64,000 bases of DNA from the NCBI GenBank assembly GCA_032622095.1, contig CP136065.1, forward strand, positions 20,138,134 to 20,202,133, given 5' to 3'. Under the pieces are notes generated by a model. The model searched no databases. It was not told the DNA's origin and worked only from the letters and a program-made list of their open reading frames with translations. The DNA is from Siphonodentalium dalli (Eukaryota; Mollusca; Scaphopoda; Gadilida; Siphonodentaliidae). The stretch's first letter is position 1; each line of letters begins with the position of its first letter. Both the position numbers and the translations under genes were made by a program. Below are positions 24,342 to 37,147 of this stretch, one piece after another.

Positions 24342-26505
24342 AATCAACTGTACAGTTGGGATGTGGATATTATATAATTATTCCAAGAATAATTTGGGTG
24401 AATTATGATTTCGAGTTGCGGCCATTCCCTTAGGTTAGTTTAAGCTCTTTTAAAGAGCGTTGTTACATGAGCATGTGCATGATTGAACCAACCCATTGAG
24501 GAGTGTCTATAAATTTGTAAAAAATATATCGTAATTGGGTATCAAAATGGCTATGTACATCGCGAAATTAATTATTATACCAACGAGCGCGTTCACGTGA
24601 TGGTATGGAAATCATAAGCGGGAAGTTCCATTTATAAATAATATCTTGAAAACATATTTTGTGTAAATGTTATGTATCACGACTGTACTGTCGTGACTAA
24701 GGTTTCGATCACTTGTACTGTTAGGATGTGTATATTATATAATAATTCCAAGATTAATTTTAGTGAAATGATTCCGACTTTTGGCCATTCCCTTACGTTA
24801 GTGTAGCTCATTTAAAGAGCGTTGTTTCTTGAGATGTGCGTGATTGGCATCACACAATTAAGGAGTGTTCATAAATTTGTATGATTATCGTAAATGGGTA
24901 CCGGGTTTTCTGTGTCCACTGCGAAATTAATGATTATAACAACAGGGCGCGTTCACGTGGTGGTATGGGAATAATAAGGGGGGAGTTGTGTTTATAAATA
25001 ATATCGTGAAGGCACCATGTGTAAATATTATGCATAGCGACTTTACTGTCGTGGTTAAGGTTGTGAAAAGGGGGTGGTACTCCATTGTATGCATGAGTCC
25101 TGTACCAAGTAATTTAATTGGATGAATTTTACCGGTTACCAATCATTCTCATTACTATTAAATTTCCCTCTCCATCAAAATACATGACGTCAAACTGGAT
25201 AAAAAATCCGCGTGAACGAGAGTCTCTCATACCGGTAATCACGAGTCCGTTAATTGTTTAGATTTTACACGATATATTAACACGATATTCGTGTGATGAA
25301 CGAGGCGCGTTCACGTGGTTGTAGGGAAATCATACATGGGGGGAGTTATGTTTATATTTTATAACAAATCAATTTCATGCGATAATGTACGCTATAACTG
25401 AAGAGCTATGTTACCTTTTTATAAGAATATAGGTCAGAGTCCTCATATGTGGTCCCTCACGTAATATATGATTGTCCGTGCGGCATATATGCCTGATTTT
25501 AGAAAACACTACATATGTCATGGTACTGAATACAAATGTGTAGTCTACCCCAAGATGGCTGTCACAGCTCTGAAGTACCAGACGTTACAGAAACACGTCA
25601 CAACCACGCGCTCCGGTATGACGTACTTACCAGTGACGTCACAGGTCAGGTGCGTGCAAAAATTATTTAAAGGGATATATATCGGATGCGTTTTATTTAC
25701 AAACTAAGTTGTAGATTTCAGAAAACAATTTCGTTGCATGTAACCAACTGTACTGTTGGTGTGTGCATAATATATATTAATTCCAAGATAGATTATGGTG
25801 AATGGTTCCGAGCTGCGAGCATTACATTGAGTTGGTGTGAGCTCTCTTGAAGAGCGTTGTTGCATGGACATGTACTAGTACTAGTAAGTGGCTAATAACC
25901 ATACCTTTGAAGAGTATTCATACTATTGTAAAAAATATCGTAAATGGGTATCTAAAATGGACGTGTCCATCGCGAAATTAATGATTATAACAACGAGGCG
26001 CGTTCACGTGGTGGTAGCGAAATCCTAAGGTGGAGTTGCGTTTATATTATTATAAAAATTCAATATCATGCATCAATATATGCTATCCCCTAAAAGTCAC
26101 GGAAACAAATTCGTTTTATATAACCAACTGCACTGTTGGGGTGTGGATATTATATCTTAATTCCAAGATAGATTATGTTGAATGGTTCTGAGCTGGGCCA
26201 TACCGTTAAGTTAGTGTGAGCTCTGTTAAAGAGCGTTGCTGCTTGAATGTGTAAGTGACTCAACATAAAATTTTATAAATTATCGTAAATGGGTATCAAA
26301 AATGGACATGCCTACCGCGAAATTAGTGATTATAACAAAGAGGCGCGTTCGCGTGGTGGTAGAAAAATCCTAAGGGGTGTGATTATATCATTATAAAAAT
26401 TTTATTTCATCGCCAATGTGTTCTATAACCTAAAAGCTACGGAAACAAATTCGTGCTATATGACCAGCTGTACTGCTGGGATGTGGATGCTACATATTAA
26501 TTCCA
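24342..26505 (+). repeat. Degenerate ~350-bp tandem repeats
   Basis: Landmarks recur. GCGCGTTCACGTG starts near 24589, 24947, 25304, 25999 and 26344 (spacings about 357, 357, 694, 345). A small hairpin with a TGTACT-type loop occurs at 24345, 24677, 25035, 25744, 26124 and 26464. AATTCCAAGA and GCTCT..AGAGCGTTG recur with the same period. Each unit holds an E-box (CACGTG), except the last where it is CGCGTG. The unit containing 25304 is interrupted by the second CRE module. Units are strongly diverged, unlike the satellite around them, so this array is older. The last unit is cut at 26505 by satellite. Confidence 0.75.
25575..25690 (+). promoter_or_regulatory. ACGT/CRE-rich promoter-like module (second, right insert)
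   Basis: Identical, as far as I compared, to the minus-strand module at 11010-11125. It has TGACGTCA at 25634-25641, further ACGT cores near 25582, 25595 and 25621, a YY1-like CAAGATGGC upstream (about 25551) and TTTAAAGGGATATATA downstream (about 25667). A 79-codon open frame (25468-25707) runs through it but is probably incidental. Confidence 0.35.
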
Positions 26506-26506
26506 A

Positions 26507-29500
26507 GCAACCCTGTGTATAGTGCCTGTATTCAAGCACCCCTGTGTATAGTGCCTGTATTAAAGCAAACCTGTGTATAGTGCCTGTATTAAAGCAACCC
26601 TGTGTATAGTGCCTGTAAAGCAAACCTGTGTATAGTGCCTGTATTAAAGCCACCCTGTGTATAGTGCCTGTATTAAAGCAACCCTGTGTATAGTGCCTGT
26701 ATTAAAGCAACCCTGTGTATAGTGTCTGTATTAAAGCAAACCTGTGTATAGTGTCTGTATTAAAGCAACCCTGTGTATAGTGCCTGTATTAAAGCAACCC
26801 TGTGTATAGTGTCTGTATTAAAGCAAACCTGTGTATAGTGCCTGTATTAAAGCAACCCTGTGTATAGTGTCTGTATTAAAGCAAACCTGTGTATAGTGCC
26901 TGTATTAAAGCAAACCTGTGTATAGTGCCTGTAAAGCAAACCTGTGTATAGTGCCTGTATTAAAGCAAACCTGTGTATAGTGCCTGTATTAAAGCAACCC
27001 TGTGTATAGTGCCTGTGTATAGTGCCTGTAAAGCAACCCTGTGTATAGTGCCTGTATTAAAGCAAACCTGTGTATAGTGTCTGTATTAAAGCAAACCTGT
27101 GTATAGTGCCTGTATTAAAGCAACCCTGTGTATAGTGTCTGTATTAAAGCAAACCTGTGTATAGTGCCTGTATTAAAGCAACCCTGTGTATAGTGTCTGT
27201 ATTAAAGCAAACCTGTGTATAGTGCCTGTATTAAAGCAAACCTGTGTATAGTGCCTGTAAAGCAAACCTGTGTATAGTGCCTGTATTAAAGCAAACCTGT
27301 GTATAGTGCCTGTATTAAAGCAACCCTGTGTATAGTGCCTGTGTATAGTGCCTGTAAAGCAAACCTGTGTATAGTGCCTGTGTATAGTGCCTGTATTAAA
27401 GCAAACCTGTGTATAGTGCCTGTATTAAAGCAAACCTGCGTATAGTGTCTGTGTATAGTGCCGGTATTAAAGCAAACCTGTGTATAGTGCCTGTATTAAA
27501 GCAAACCTGTGTATAGTGTCTGTGTATAGTGCCTGTATTAAAGCAAACCTGTGTATAGTGCCTGTAAAGCAAACCTGTGTATAGTGCCTGTAAAGCAAAC
27601 CTGTGTATAGTGCCTGTATTAAAGCAAACCTGAGTATAGTGTCTGTGTATAGTGCCTGTAAAGCAACCCTGTGTATAGTGCCTGTATTAAAGCAAACCTG
27701 TGTATAGTGCCTGTATTAAAGCAACCCTGTGTATAGTGTCTGTGTATAGTGCCTGTAAAGCAACCCTGTGTATAGTGCCTGTATTAAAGCACCCCTGTGT
27801 ATAGTGCCTGTATTAAAGCAAACCTGTGTATAGTGCCTGTAAAGCAACCCTGTGTATAGTGTCTGTATTAAAGCACCCCTGTGTATAGTGCCTGTATTAA
27901 AGCAAACCTGTGTATAGTGCCTGTAAAGCAAACCTGTGTATAGTGCCTGTATTAAAGCAAACCTGTGTATAGTGCCTGTATTAAAGCAAACCTGTGTATA
28001 GTGCCTGTATTAAAGCAAACCTGTGTATAGTGTCTGTGTATAGTGCCTGTAAAGCAACCCTGTGTATAGTGCCTGTATTAAAGCAAACCTGTGTATAGTG
28101 CCTGTATTAAAGCAAACCTGTGTATAGTGCCTGTGTATAGTGCCTGTAAAGCAAACCTGAGTATAGTGCCTGTAAAGCAAACCTGTGTATAGTGCCTGTA
28201 TTAAAGCAAACCTGAGTATAATGCCTGTATTAAAGCAAACCTGTGTATAGTGCCTGTATTAAAGCAACCCTGTGTATAGTGCCTGTATTAAAGCACCCCT
28301 GTGTATAGTGTCTGTATTAAAGCACCCCTGTGTATAGTGTCTGTGTATAGTGCCTGTAAAGCAACCCTGTGTATAGTGCCTGTATTAAAGCACCCCTGTG
28401 TATAGTGCCTGTATTAAAGCAAACCTGTGTATAGTGCCTGTATTAAAGCAAACCTGTGTATAGTGCCTGTATTAAAGCACCCCTGTGTATAGTGTCTGTG
28501 TATAGTGCCTGTAAAGCAACCCTGTGTATAGTGCCTGTATTAAAGCAAACCTGTGTATAGTGCCTGTATTAAAGCAAACCTGTGTATAGTGCCTGTATTA
28601 AAGCACCCCTGTGTATAGTGTCTGTATTAAAGCACCCCTGTGTATAGTGTCTGTGTATAGTGCCTGTAAAGCAACCCTGTGTATAGTGCCTGTATTAAAG
28701 CACCCCTGTGTATAGTGCCTGTATTAAAGCAAACCTGTGTATAGTGCCTGTATTAAAGCAAACCTGTGTATAGTGCCTGTATTAAAGCACCCCTGTGTAT
28801 AGTGTCTGTATTAAAGCACCCCTGTGTATAGTGTCTGTGTATAGTGCCTGTAAAGCAACCCTGTGTATAGTGCCTGTATTAAAGCACCCCTGTGTATAGT
28901 GCCTGTATTAAAGCAACCCTGTGTATAGTGCCTGTATTAAAGCAACCCTGTGTATAGTGCCTGTATTAAAGCAAACCTGTGTATAGTGTCTGTGTATAGT
29001 GCCTGTATTAAAGCAACCCTGTGTATAGTGCCTGTATTAAAGCACCCCTGTGTATAGTGCCTGTATTAAAGCAACCCTGTGTATAGTGCCTGTAAAGCAA
29101 ACCTGTGTATAGTGCCTGTAAAGCAAACCTGTGTATAGTGCCTGTATTAAAGCAACCCTGTGTATAGTGCCTGTATTAAAGCAAACCTGAGTATAGTGCC
29201 TGTATTAAAGCAAACCTGTGTATAGTGCCTGTATTAAAGCACCCCTGTGTATAGTGCCTGTATTAAAGCAACCCTGTGTATAGTGCCTGTATTAAAGCAA
29301 ACCTGTGTATAGTGCCTGTATTAAAGCAAACCTGTGTATAGTGCCTGTATTAAAGCAAACCTGTGTATAGTGTCTGTGTATAGTGCCTGTAAAGCAACCC
29401 TGTGTATAGTGCCTGTATTAAAGCAAACCTGTGTATAGTGTCTGTATTAAAGCAAACCTGTGTATAGTGCCTGTATTAAAGCCACCATGTGTATAGTGCC

Positions 29501-31588
29501 TGTATTAAAGCACCCCTGTGTATAGTGCCTGTATTAAAGCAACCCTGTGTATAGTGCCTGTATTAAAGCAAACCTGTGTATAGTGTCTGTGTATAGTGCC
29601 TGTATTAAAGCAACCCTGTGTATAGTGCCTGTATTAAAGCACCCCTGTGTATAGTGCCTGTATTAAAGCAACCCTGTGTATAGTGCCTGTATTAAAGCAA
29701 ACCTGTGTATAGTGCCTGTAAAGCACCCCTGTGTATAGTGCCTGTATTAAAGCAACCCTGTGTATAGTGCCTGTATTAAAGCACCCCTGTGTATAGTGCC
29801 TGTATTAAAGCACCCCTGTGTATAGTGCCTGTATTAAAGCAACCCTGTGTATAGTGCCTGTATTAAAGCAACCCTGTGTATAGTGCCTGTAAAGCAAACT
29901 TGTGTATAGTGCCTGTATTAAAGCAACCCTGTGTATAGTGCCTGTATTAAAGCAAACCTGTGTATAGTGCCTGTATTAAAGCAAACCTGTGTATAGTGCC
30001 TGTATTAAAGCAACCCTGTGTATAGTGCCTGTAAAGCAAACCTGTGTATAGTGCCTGTATTAAAGCACCCCTGTGTATAGTGCCTGTAAAGCACCCCTGT
30101 GTATAGTGCCTGTATTAAAGCAACCCTGTGTATAGTGCCTGTATTAAAGCACCCCTGTGTATAGTGCCTGTATTAAAGCACCCCTGTGTATAGTGCCTGT
30201 ATTAAAGCAACCCTGTGTATAGTGCCTGTATTAAAGCAAACCTGTGTATAGTGCCTGTATTAAAGCAACCCTGTGTATAGTGCCTGTATTAAAGCAAACC
30301 TGTGTATAGTGCCTGTATTAAAGCAAACCTGTGTATAGTGCCTGTATTAAAGCAACCCTGTGTATAGTGCCTGTAAAGCAAACCTGTGTATAGTGCCTGT
30401 ATTAAAGCACCCCTGTGTATAGTGCCTGTATTAAAGCAACCCTGTGTATAGTGCCTGTATTAAAGCACCCCTGTGTATAGTGCCTGTATTAAAGCACCCC
30501 TGTGTATAGTGCCTGTATTAAAGCAACCCTGTGTATAGTGCCTGTTTTAAAGCAAACCTGTGTATAGTGCCTGTATTAAAGCAAACCTGTGTATAGTGCC
30601 TGTAAAGCAAACCTGTGTATAGTGCCTGTATTAAAGCAACCCTGTGTATAGTGCCTGTAAAGCAAACCTGTGTATAGTGCCTGTATTAAAGCACCCCTGT
30701 GTATAGTGCCTGTATTAAAGCAACCCTGTGTATAGTGCCTGTAAAGCAACCCTGTGTATAGTGCCTGTAAAGCACCCCTGTGTATAGTGCCTGTATTAAA
30801 GCAACCCTGTGTATAGTGCCTGTATTAAAGCACCCCTGTGTATAGTGCCTGTATTAAAGCAACCCTGTGTATAGTGCCTGTATTAAAGCACCCCTGTGTA
30901 TAGTGCCTGTATTAAAGCAACCCTGTGTATAGTGCCTGTAAAGCAAACCTGTGTATAGTGCCTGTATTAAAGCACCCCTGTGTATAGTGCCTGTATTAAA
31001 GCAACCCTGTGTATAGTGCCTGTATTAAAGCAACCCTGTGTATAGTGCCTGTATTAAAGCAACCCTGTGTATAGTGCCTGTATTAAAGCAACCCTGTGTA
31101 TAGTGCCTGTATTAAAGCAACCCTGTGTATAGTGCCTGTATTAAAGCAACCCTGTGTATAGTGCCTGTATTAAAGCAACCCTGTGTATAGTGCCTGTATT
31201 AAAGCACCCCTGTGTATAGTGCCTGTATTAAAGCAACCCTGTGTATAGTGCCTGTATTAAAGCAACCCTGTGTATAGTGCCTGTATTAAAGCAACCCTGT
31301 GTATAGTGCCTGTATTAAAGCAACCCTGTGTATAGTGCCTGTATTAAAGCAACCCTGTGTATAGTGCCTGTATTAAAGCAAACCTGTGTATAGTGCCTGT
31401 AAAGCAAACCTGTGTATAGTGCCTGTATTAAAGCACCCCTGTGTATAGTGCCTGTATTAAAGCAACCCTGTGTATAGTGCCTGTAAAGCAACCCTGTGTA
31501 TAGTGCCTGTAAAGCACCCCTGTGTATAGTGCCTGTATTAAAGCAACCCTGTGTATAGTGCCTGTATTAAAGCACCTCTGTGTATAGT
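26507..31588 (+). repeat. 29-bp satellite array, block 3
   Basis: Same monomer and strand as the other blocks. It is distinguished by many extra 13-nt halves (runs of CCTGTGTATAGTG doubled, first near 27011) and by CCTGAGTATAG variants. It starts with a TATTCAAGC monomer next to the insert. It is the first copy of the 5.6-kb duplication. Confidence 0.97.
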
Positions 31589-32111
31589 GGGTATCTAAAA
31601 TGGACGTGTCCATCGCGAAATTAATGATTATAACAACGAGGCGCGTTCACGTGGTGGTAGCGAAATCCTAAGGTGGAGTTGCGTTTATATTATTATAAAA
31701 ATTCAATATCATGCATCAATATATGCTATCCCCTAAAAGTCACGGAAACAAATTCGTTTTATATAACCAACTGCACTGTTGGGGTGTGGATATTATATCT
31801 TAATTCCAAGATAGATTATGTTGAATGGTTCTGAGCTGGGCCATACCGTTAAGTTAGTGTGAGCTCTGTTAAAGAGCGTTGCTGCTTGAATGTGTAAGTG
31901 ACTCAACATAAAATTTTATAAATTATCGTAAATGGGTATCAAAAATGGACATGCCTACCGCGAAATTAGTGATTATAACAAAGAGGCGCGTTCGCGTGGT
32001 GGTAGAAAAATCCTAAAGGGTTTGTTCTATAACCTAAAAGCTACGGAAACAAATTCGTGCTATATGACCAGCTGTACTGCTGGGATGTGGATGCTACATA
32101 TTAATTCCAAG
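31589..32111 (+). other. Third non-satellite insert, duplicated end of the right insert
   Basis: 523 bp that repeats 25946-26506 apart from one 39-bp net deletion near 32018. It includes two GCGCGTTC(A/G)CGTG landmarks and hairpins at about 31767 and 32068. It exists because of the tandem duplication and is not an independent insertion. A plus-strand 64-codon ORF (31932-32126) appears only because of the deletion and is not credible. Confidence 0.9.
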
Positions 32112-35100
32112 CAACCCTGTGTATAGTGCCTGTATTCAAGCACCCCTGTGTATAGTGCCTGTATTAAAGCAAACCTGTGTATAGTGCCTGTATTAAAGCA
32201 ACCCTGTGTATAGTGCCTGTAAAGCAAACCTGTGTATAGTGCCTGTATTAAAGCCACCCTGTGTATAGTGCCTGTATTAAAGCAACCCTGTGTATAGTGC
32301 CTGTATTAAAGCAACCCTGTGTATAGTGTCTGTATTAAAGCAAACCTGTGTATAGTGTCTGTATTAAAGCAACCCTGTGTATAGTGCCTGTATTAAAGCA
32401 ACCCTGTGTATAGTGTCTGTATTAAAGCAAACCTGTGTATAGTGCCTGTATTAAAGCAACCCTGTGTATAGTGTCTGTATTAAAGCAAACCTGTGTATAG
32501 TGCCTGTATTAAAGCAAACCTGTGTATAGTGCCTGTAAAGCAAACCTGTGTATAGTGCCTGTATTAAAGCAAACCTGTGTATAGTGCCTGTATTAAAGCA
32601 ACCCTGTGTATAGTGCCTGTGTATAGTGCCTGTAAAGCAACCCTGTGTATAGTGCCTGTATTAAAGCAAACCTGTGTATAGTGTCTGTATTAAAGCAAAC
32701 CTGTGTATAGTGCCTGTATTAAAGCAACCCTGTGTATAGTGTCTGTATTAAAGCAAACCTGTGTATAGTGCCTGTATTAAAGCAACCCTGTGTATAGTGT
32801 CTGTATTAAAGCAAACCTGTGTATAGTGCCTGTATTAAAGCAAACCTGTGTATAGTGCCTGTAAAGCAAACCTGTGTATAGTGCCTGTATTAAAGCAAAC
32901 CTGTGTATAGTGCCTGTATTAAAGCAACCCTGTGTATAGTGCCTGTGTATAGTGCCTGTAAAGCAAACCTGTGTATAGTGCCTGTGTATAGTGCCTGTAT
33001 TAAAGCAAACCTGTGTATAGTGCCTGTATTAAAGCAAACCTGCGTATAGTGTCTGTGTATAGTGCCGGTATTAAAGCAAACCTGTGTATAGTGCCTGTAT
33101 TAAAGCAAACCTGTGTATAGTGTCTGTGTATAGTGCCTGTATTAAAGCAAACCTGTGTATAGTGCCTGTAAAGCAAACCTGTGTATAGTGCCTGTAAAGC
33201 AAACCTGTGTATAGTGCCTGTATTAAAGCAAACCTGAGTATAGTGTCTGTGTATAGTGCCTGTAAAGCAACCCTGTGTATAGTGCCTGTATTAAAGCAAA
33301 CCTGTGTATAGTGCCTGTATTAAAGCAACCCTGTGTATAGTGTCTGTGTATAGTGCCTGTAAAGCAACCCTGTGTATAGTGCCTGTATTAAAGCACCCCT
33401 GTGTATAGTGCCTGTATTAAAGCAAACCTGTGTATAGTGCCTGTAAAGCAACCCTGTGTATAGTGTCTGTATTAAAGCACCCCTGTGTATAGTGCCTGTA
33501 TTAAAGCAAACCTGTGTATAGTGCCTGTAAAGCAAACCTGTGTATAGTGCCTGTATTAAAGCAAACCTGTGTATAGTGCCTGTATTAAAGCAAACCTGTG
33601 TATAGTGCCTGTATTAAAGCAAACCTGTGTATAGTGTCTGTGTATAGTGCCTGTAAAGCAACCCTGTGTATAGTGCCTGTATTAAAGCAAACCTGTGTAT
33701 AGTGCCTGTATTAAAGCAAACCTGTGTATAGTGCCTGTGTATAGTGCCTGTAAAGCAAACCTGAGTATAGTGCCTGTAAAGCAAACCTGTGTATAGTGCC
33801 TGTATTAAAGCAAACCTGAGTATAATGCCTGTATTAAAGCAAACCTGTGTATAGTGCCTGTATTAAAGCAACCCTGTGTATAGTGCCTGTATTAAAGCAC
33901 CCCTGTGTATAGTGTCTGTATTAAAGCACCCCTGTGTATAGTGTCTGTGTATAGTGCCTGTAAAGCAACCCTGTGTATAGTGCCTGTATTAAAGCACCCC
34001 TGTGTATAGTGCCTGTATTAAAGCAAACCTGTGTATAGTGCCTGTATTAAAGCAAACCTGTGTATAGTGCCTGTATTAAAGCACCCCTGTGTATAGTGTC
34101 TGTGTATAGTGCCTGTAAAGCAACCCTGTGTATAGTGCCTGTATTAAAGCAAACCTGTGTATAGTGCCTGTATTAAAGCAAACCTGTGTATAGTGCCTGT
34201 ATTAAAGCACCCCTGTGTATAGTGTCTGTATTAAAGCACCCCTGTGTATAGTGTCTGTGTATAGTGCCTGTAAAGCAACCCTGTGTATAGTGCCTGTATT
34301 AAAGCACCCCTGTGTATAGTGCCTGTATTAAAGCAAACCTGTGTATAGTGCCTGTATTAAAGCAAACCTGTGTATAGTGCCTGTATTAAAGCACCCCTGT
34401 GTATAGTGTCTGTATTAAAGCACCCCTGTGTATAGTGTCTGTGTATAGTGCCTGTAAAGCAACCCTGTGTATAGTGCCTGTATTAAAGCACCCCTGTGTA
34501 TAGTGCCTGTATTAAAGCAACCCTGTGTATAGTGCCTGTATTAAAGCAACCCTGTGTATAGTGCCTGTATTAAAGCAAACCTGTGTATAGTGTCTGTGTA
34601 TAGTGCCTGTATTAAAGCAACCCTGTGTATAGTGCCTGTATTAAAGCACCCCTGTGTATAGTGCCTGTATTAAAGCAACCCTGTGTATAGTGCCTGTAAA
34701 GCAAACCTGTGTATAGTGCCTGTAAAGCAAACCTGTGTATAGTGCCTGTATTAAAGCAACCCTGTGTATAGTGCCTGTATTAAAGCAAACCTGAGTATAG
34801 TGCCTGTATTAAAGCAAACCTGTGTATAGTGCCTGTATTAAAGCACCCCTGTGTATAGTGCCTGTATTAAAGCAACCCTGTGTATAGTGCCTGTATTAAA
34901 GCAAACCTGTGTATAGTGCCTGTATTAAAGCAAACCTGTGTATAGTGCCTGTATTAAAGCAAACCTGTGTATAGTGTCTGTGTATAGTGCCTGTAAAGCA
35001 ACCCTGTGTATAGTGCCTGTATTAAAGCAAACCTGTGTATAGTGTCTGTATTAAAGCAAACCTGTGTATAGTGCCTGTATTAAAGCCACCATGTGTATAG

Positions 35101-37147
35101 TGCCTGTATTAAAGCACCCCTGTGTATAGTGCCTGTATTAAAGCAACCCTGTGTATAGTGCCTGTATTAAAGCAAACCTGTGTATAGTGTCTGTGTATAG
35201 TGCCTGTATTAAAGCAACCCTGTGTATAGTGCCTGTATTAAAGCACCCCTGTGTATAGTGCCTGTATTAAAGCAACCCTGTGTATAGTGCCTGTATTAAA
35301 GCAAACCTGTGTATAGTGCCTGTAAAGCACCCCTGTGTATAGTGCCTGTATTAAAGCAACCCTGTGTATAGTGCCTGTATTAAAGCACCCCTGTGTATAG
35401 TGCCTGTATTAAAGCACCCCTGTGTATAGTGCCTGTATTAAAGCAACCCTGTGTATAGTGCCTGTATTAAAGCAACCCTGTGTATAGTGCCTGTAAAGCA
35501 AACTTGTGTATAGTGCCTGTATTAAAGCAACCCTGTGTATAGTGCCTGTATTAAAGCAAACCTGTGTATAGTGCCTGTATTAAAGCAAACCTGTGTATAG
35601 TGCCTGTATTAAAGCAACCCTGTGTATAGTGCCTGTAAAGCAAACCTGTGTATAGTGCCTGTATTAAAGCACCCCTGTGTATAGTGCCTGTAAAGCACCC
35701 CTGTGTATAGTGCCTGTATTAAAGCAACCCTGTGTATAGTGCCTGTATTAAAGCACCCCTGTGTATAGTGCCTGTATTAAAGCACCCCTGTGTATAGTGC
35801 CTGTATTAAAGCAACCCTGTGTATAGTGCCTGTATTAAAGCAAACCTGTGTATAGTGCCTGTATTAAAGCAACCCTGTGTATAGTGCCTGTATTAAAGCA
35901 AACCTGTGTATAGTGCCTGTATTAAAGCAAACCTGTGTATAGTGCCTGTATTAAAGCAACCCTGTGTATAGTGCCTGTAAAGCAAACCTGTGTATAGTGC
36001 CTGTATTAAAGCACCCCTGTGTATAGTGCCTGTATTAAAGCAACCCTGTGTATAGTGCCTGTATTAAAGCACCCCTGTGTATAGTGCCTGTATTAAAGCA
36101 CCCCTGTGTATAGTGCCTGTATTAAAGCAACCCTGTGTATAGTGCCTGTTTTAAAGCAAACCTGTGTATAGTGCCTGTATTAAAGCAAACCTGTGTATAG
36201 TGCCTGTAAAGCAAACCTGTGTATAGTGCCTGTATTAAAGCAACCCTGTGTATAGTGCCTGTAAAGCAAACCTGTGTATAGTGCCTGTATTAAAGCACCC
36301 CTGTGTATAGTGCCTGTATTAAAGCAACCCTGTGTATAGTGCCTGTAAAGCAACCCTGTGTATAGTGCCTGTAAAGCACCCCTGTGTATAGTGCCTGTAT
36401 TAAAGCAACCCTGTGTATAGTGCCTGTATTAAAGCACCCCTGTGTATAGTGCCTGTATTAAAGCAACCCTGTGTATAGTGCCTGTATTAAAGCACCCCTG
36501 TGTATAGTGCCTGTATTAAAGCAACCCTGTGTATAGTGCCTGTAAAGCAAACCTGTGTATAGTGCCTGTATTAAAGCACCCCTGTGTATAGTGCCTGTAT
36601 TAAAGCAACCCTGTGTATAGTGCCTGTATTAAAGCAACCCTGTGTATAGTGCCTGTATTAAAGCAACCCTGTGTATAGTGCCTGTATTAAAGCAACCCTG
36701 TGTATAGTGCCTGTATTAAAGCAACCCTGTGTATAGTGCCTGTATTAAAGCAACCCTGTGTATAGTGCCTGTATTAAAGCAACCCTGTGTATAGTGCCTG
36801 TATTAAAGCACCCCTGTGTATAGTGCCTGTATTAAAGCAACCCTGTGTATAGTGCCTGTATTAAAGCAACCCTGTGTATAGTGCCTGTATTAAAGCAACC
36901 CTGTGTATAGTGCCTGTATTAAAGCAACCCTGTGTATAGTGCCTGTATTAAAGCAACCCTGTGTATAGTGCCTGTATTAAAGCAAACCTGTGTATAGTGC
37001 CTGTAAAGCAAACCTGTGTATAGTGCCTGTATTAAAGCACCCCTGTGTATAGTGCCTGTATTAAAGCAACCCTGTGTATAGTGCCTGTATTAAAGCAACC
37101 CTGTGTATAGTGCCTGTATTAAAGCACCCCTGTGTATAGTGCCTGTA

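Larger units (their letters stand above)
23038..26506 (+). mobile_element. Non-satellite insert, right copy
   Basis: A 3.47-kb island. In order it has the terminus with TGGCA/TGCCA hairpin (23051-23064), ~300 bp shared with the left copy, two ~60-bp repeats, and a candidate structured RNA (23671-23788). Then come an unassigned AT-rich stretch, an ACGT/CRE module (24200-24300), and degenerate ~350-bp tandem repeats to 26506 with a second CRE module inside. It ends at a junction sharing AAG with the satellite. No ORF resembles a transposase, replicase, integrase or RT. It is the longer relative of the inverted copy at 10781-12743. Mobility is inferred from two copies sharing one precise end. 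Confidence 0.6.

Noticed and set aside
25468-25707. 79-codon ORF, identical at 10987-11226 (minus)
   Set aside because: Identity reflects recent shared ancestry of the two inserts. The frame runs across the CRE module, has no domain, and the diverged module at 24200-24300 does not keep it.
23038-26506. Assignment of the insert to Helitron/Helentron elements
   Set aside because: The hairpin near one end is suggestive, but there is no CTRR terminus, no identifiable 5' end and no Rep/helicase relic, so I left it unclassified.
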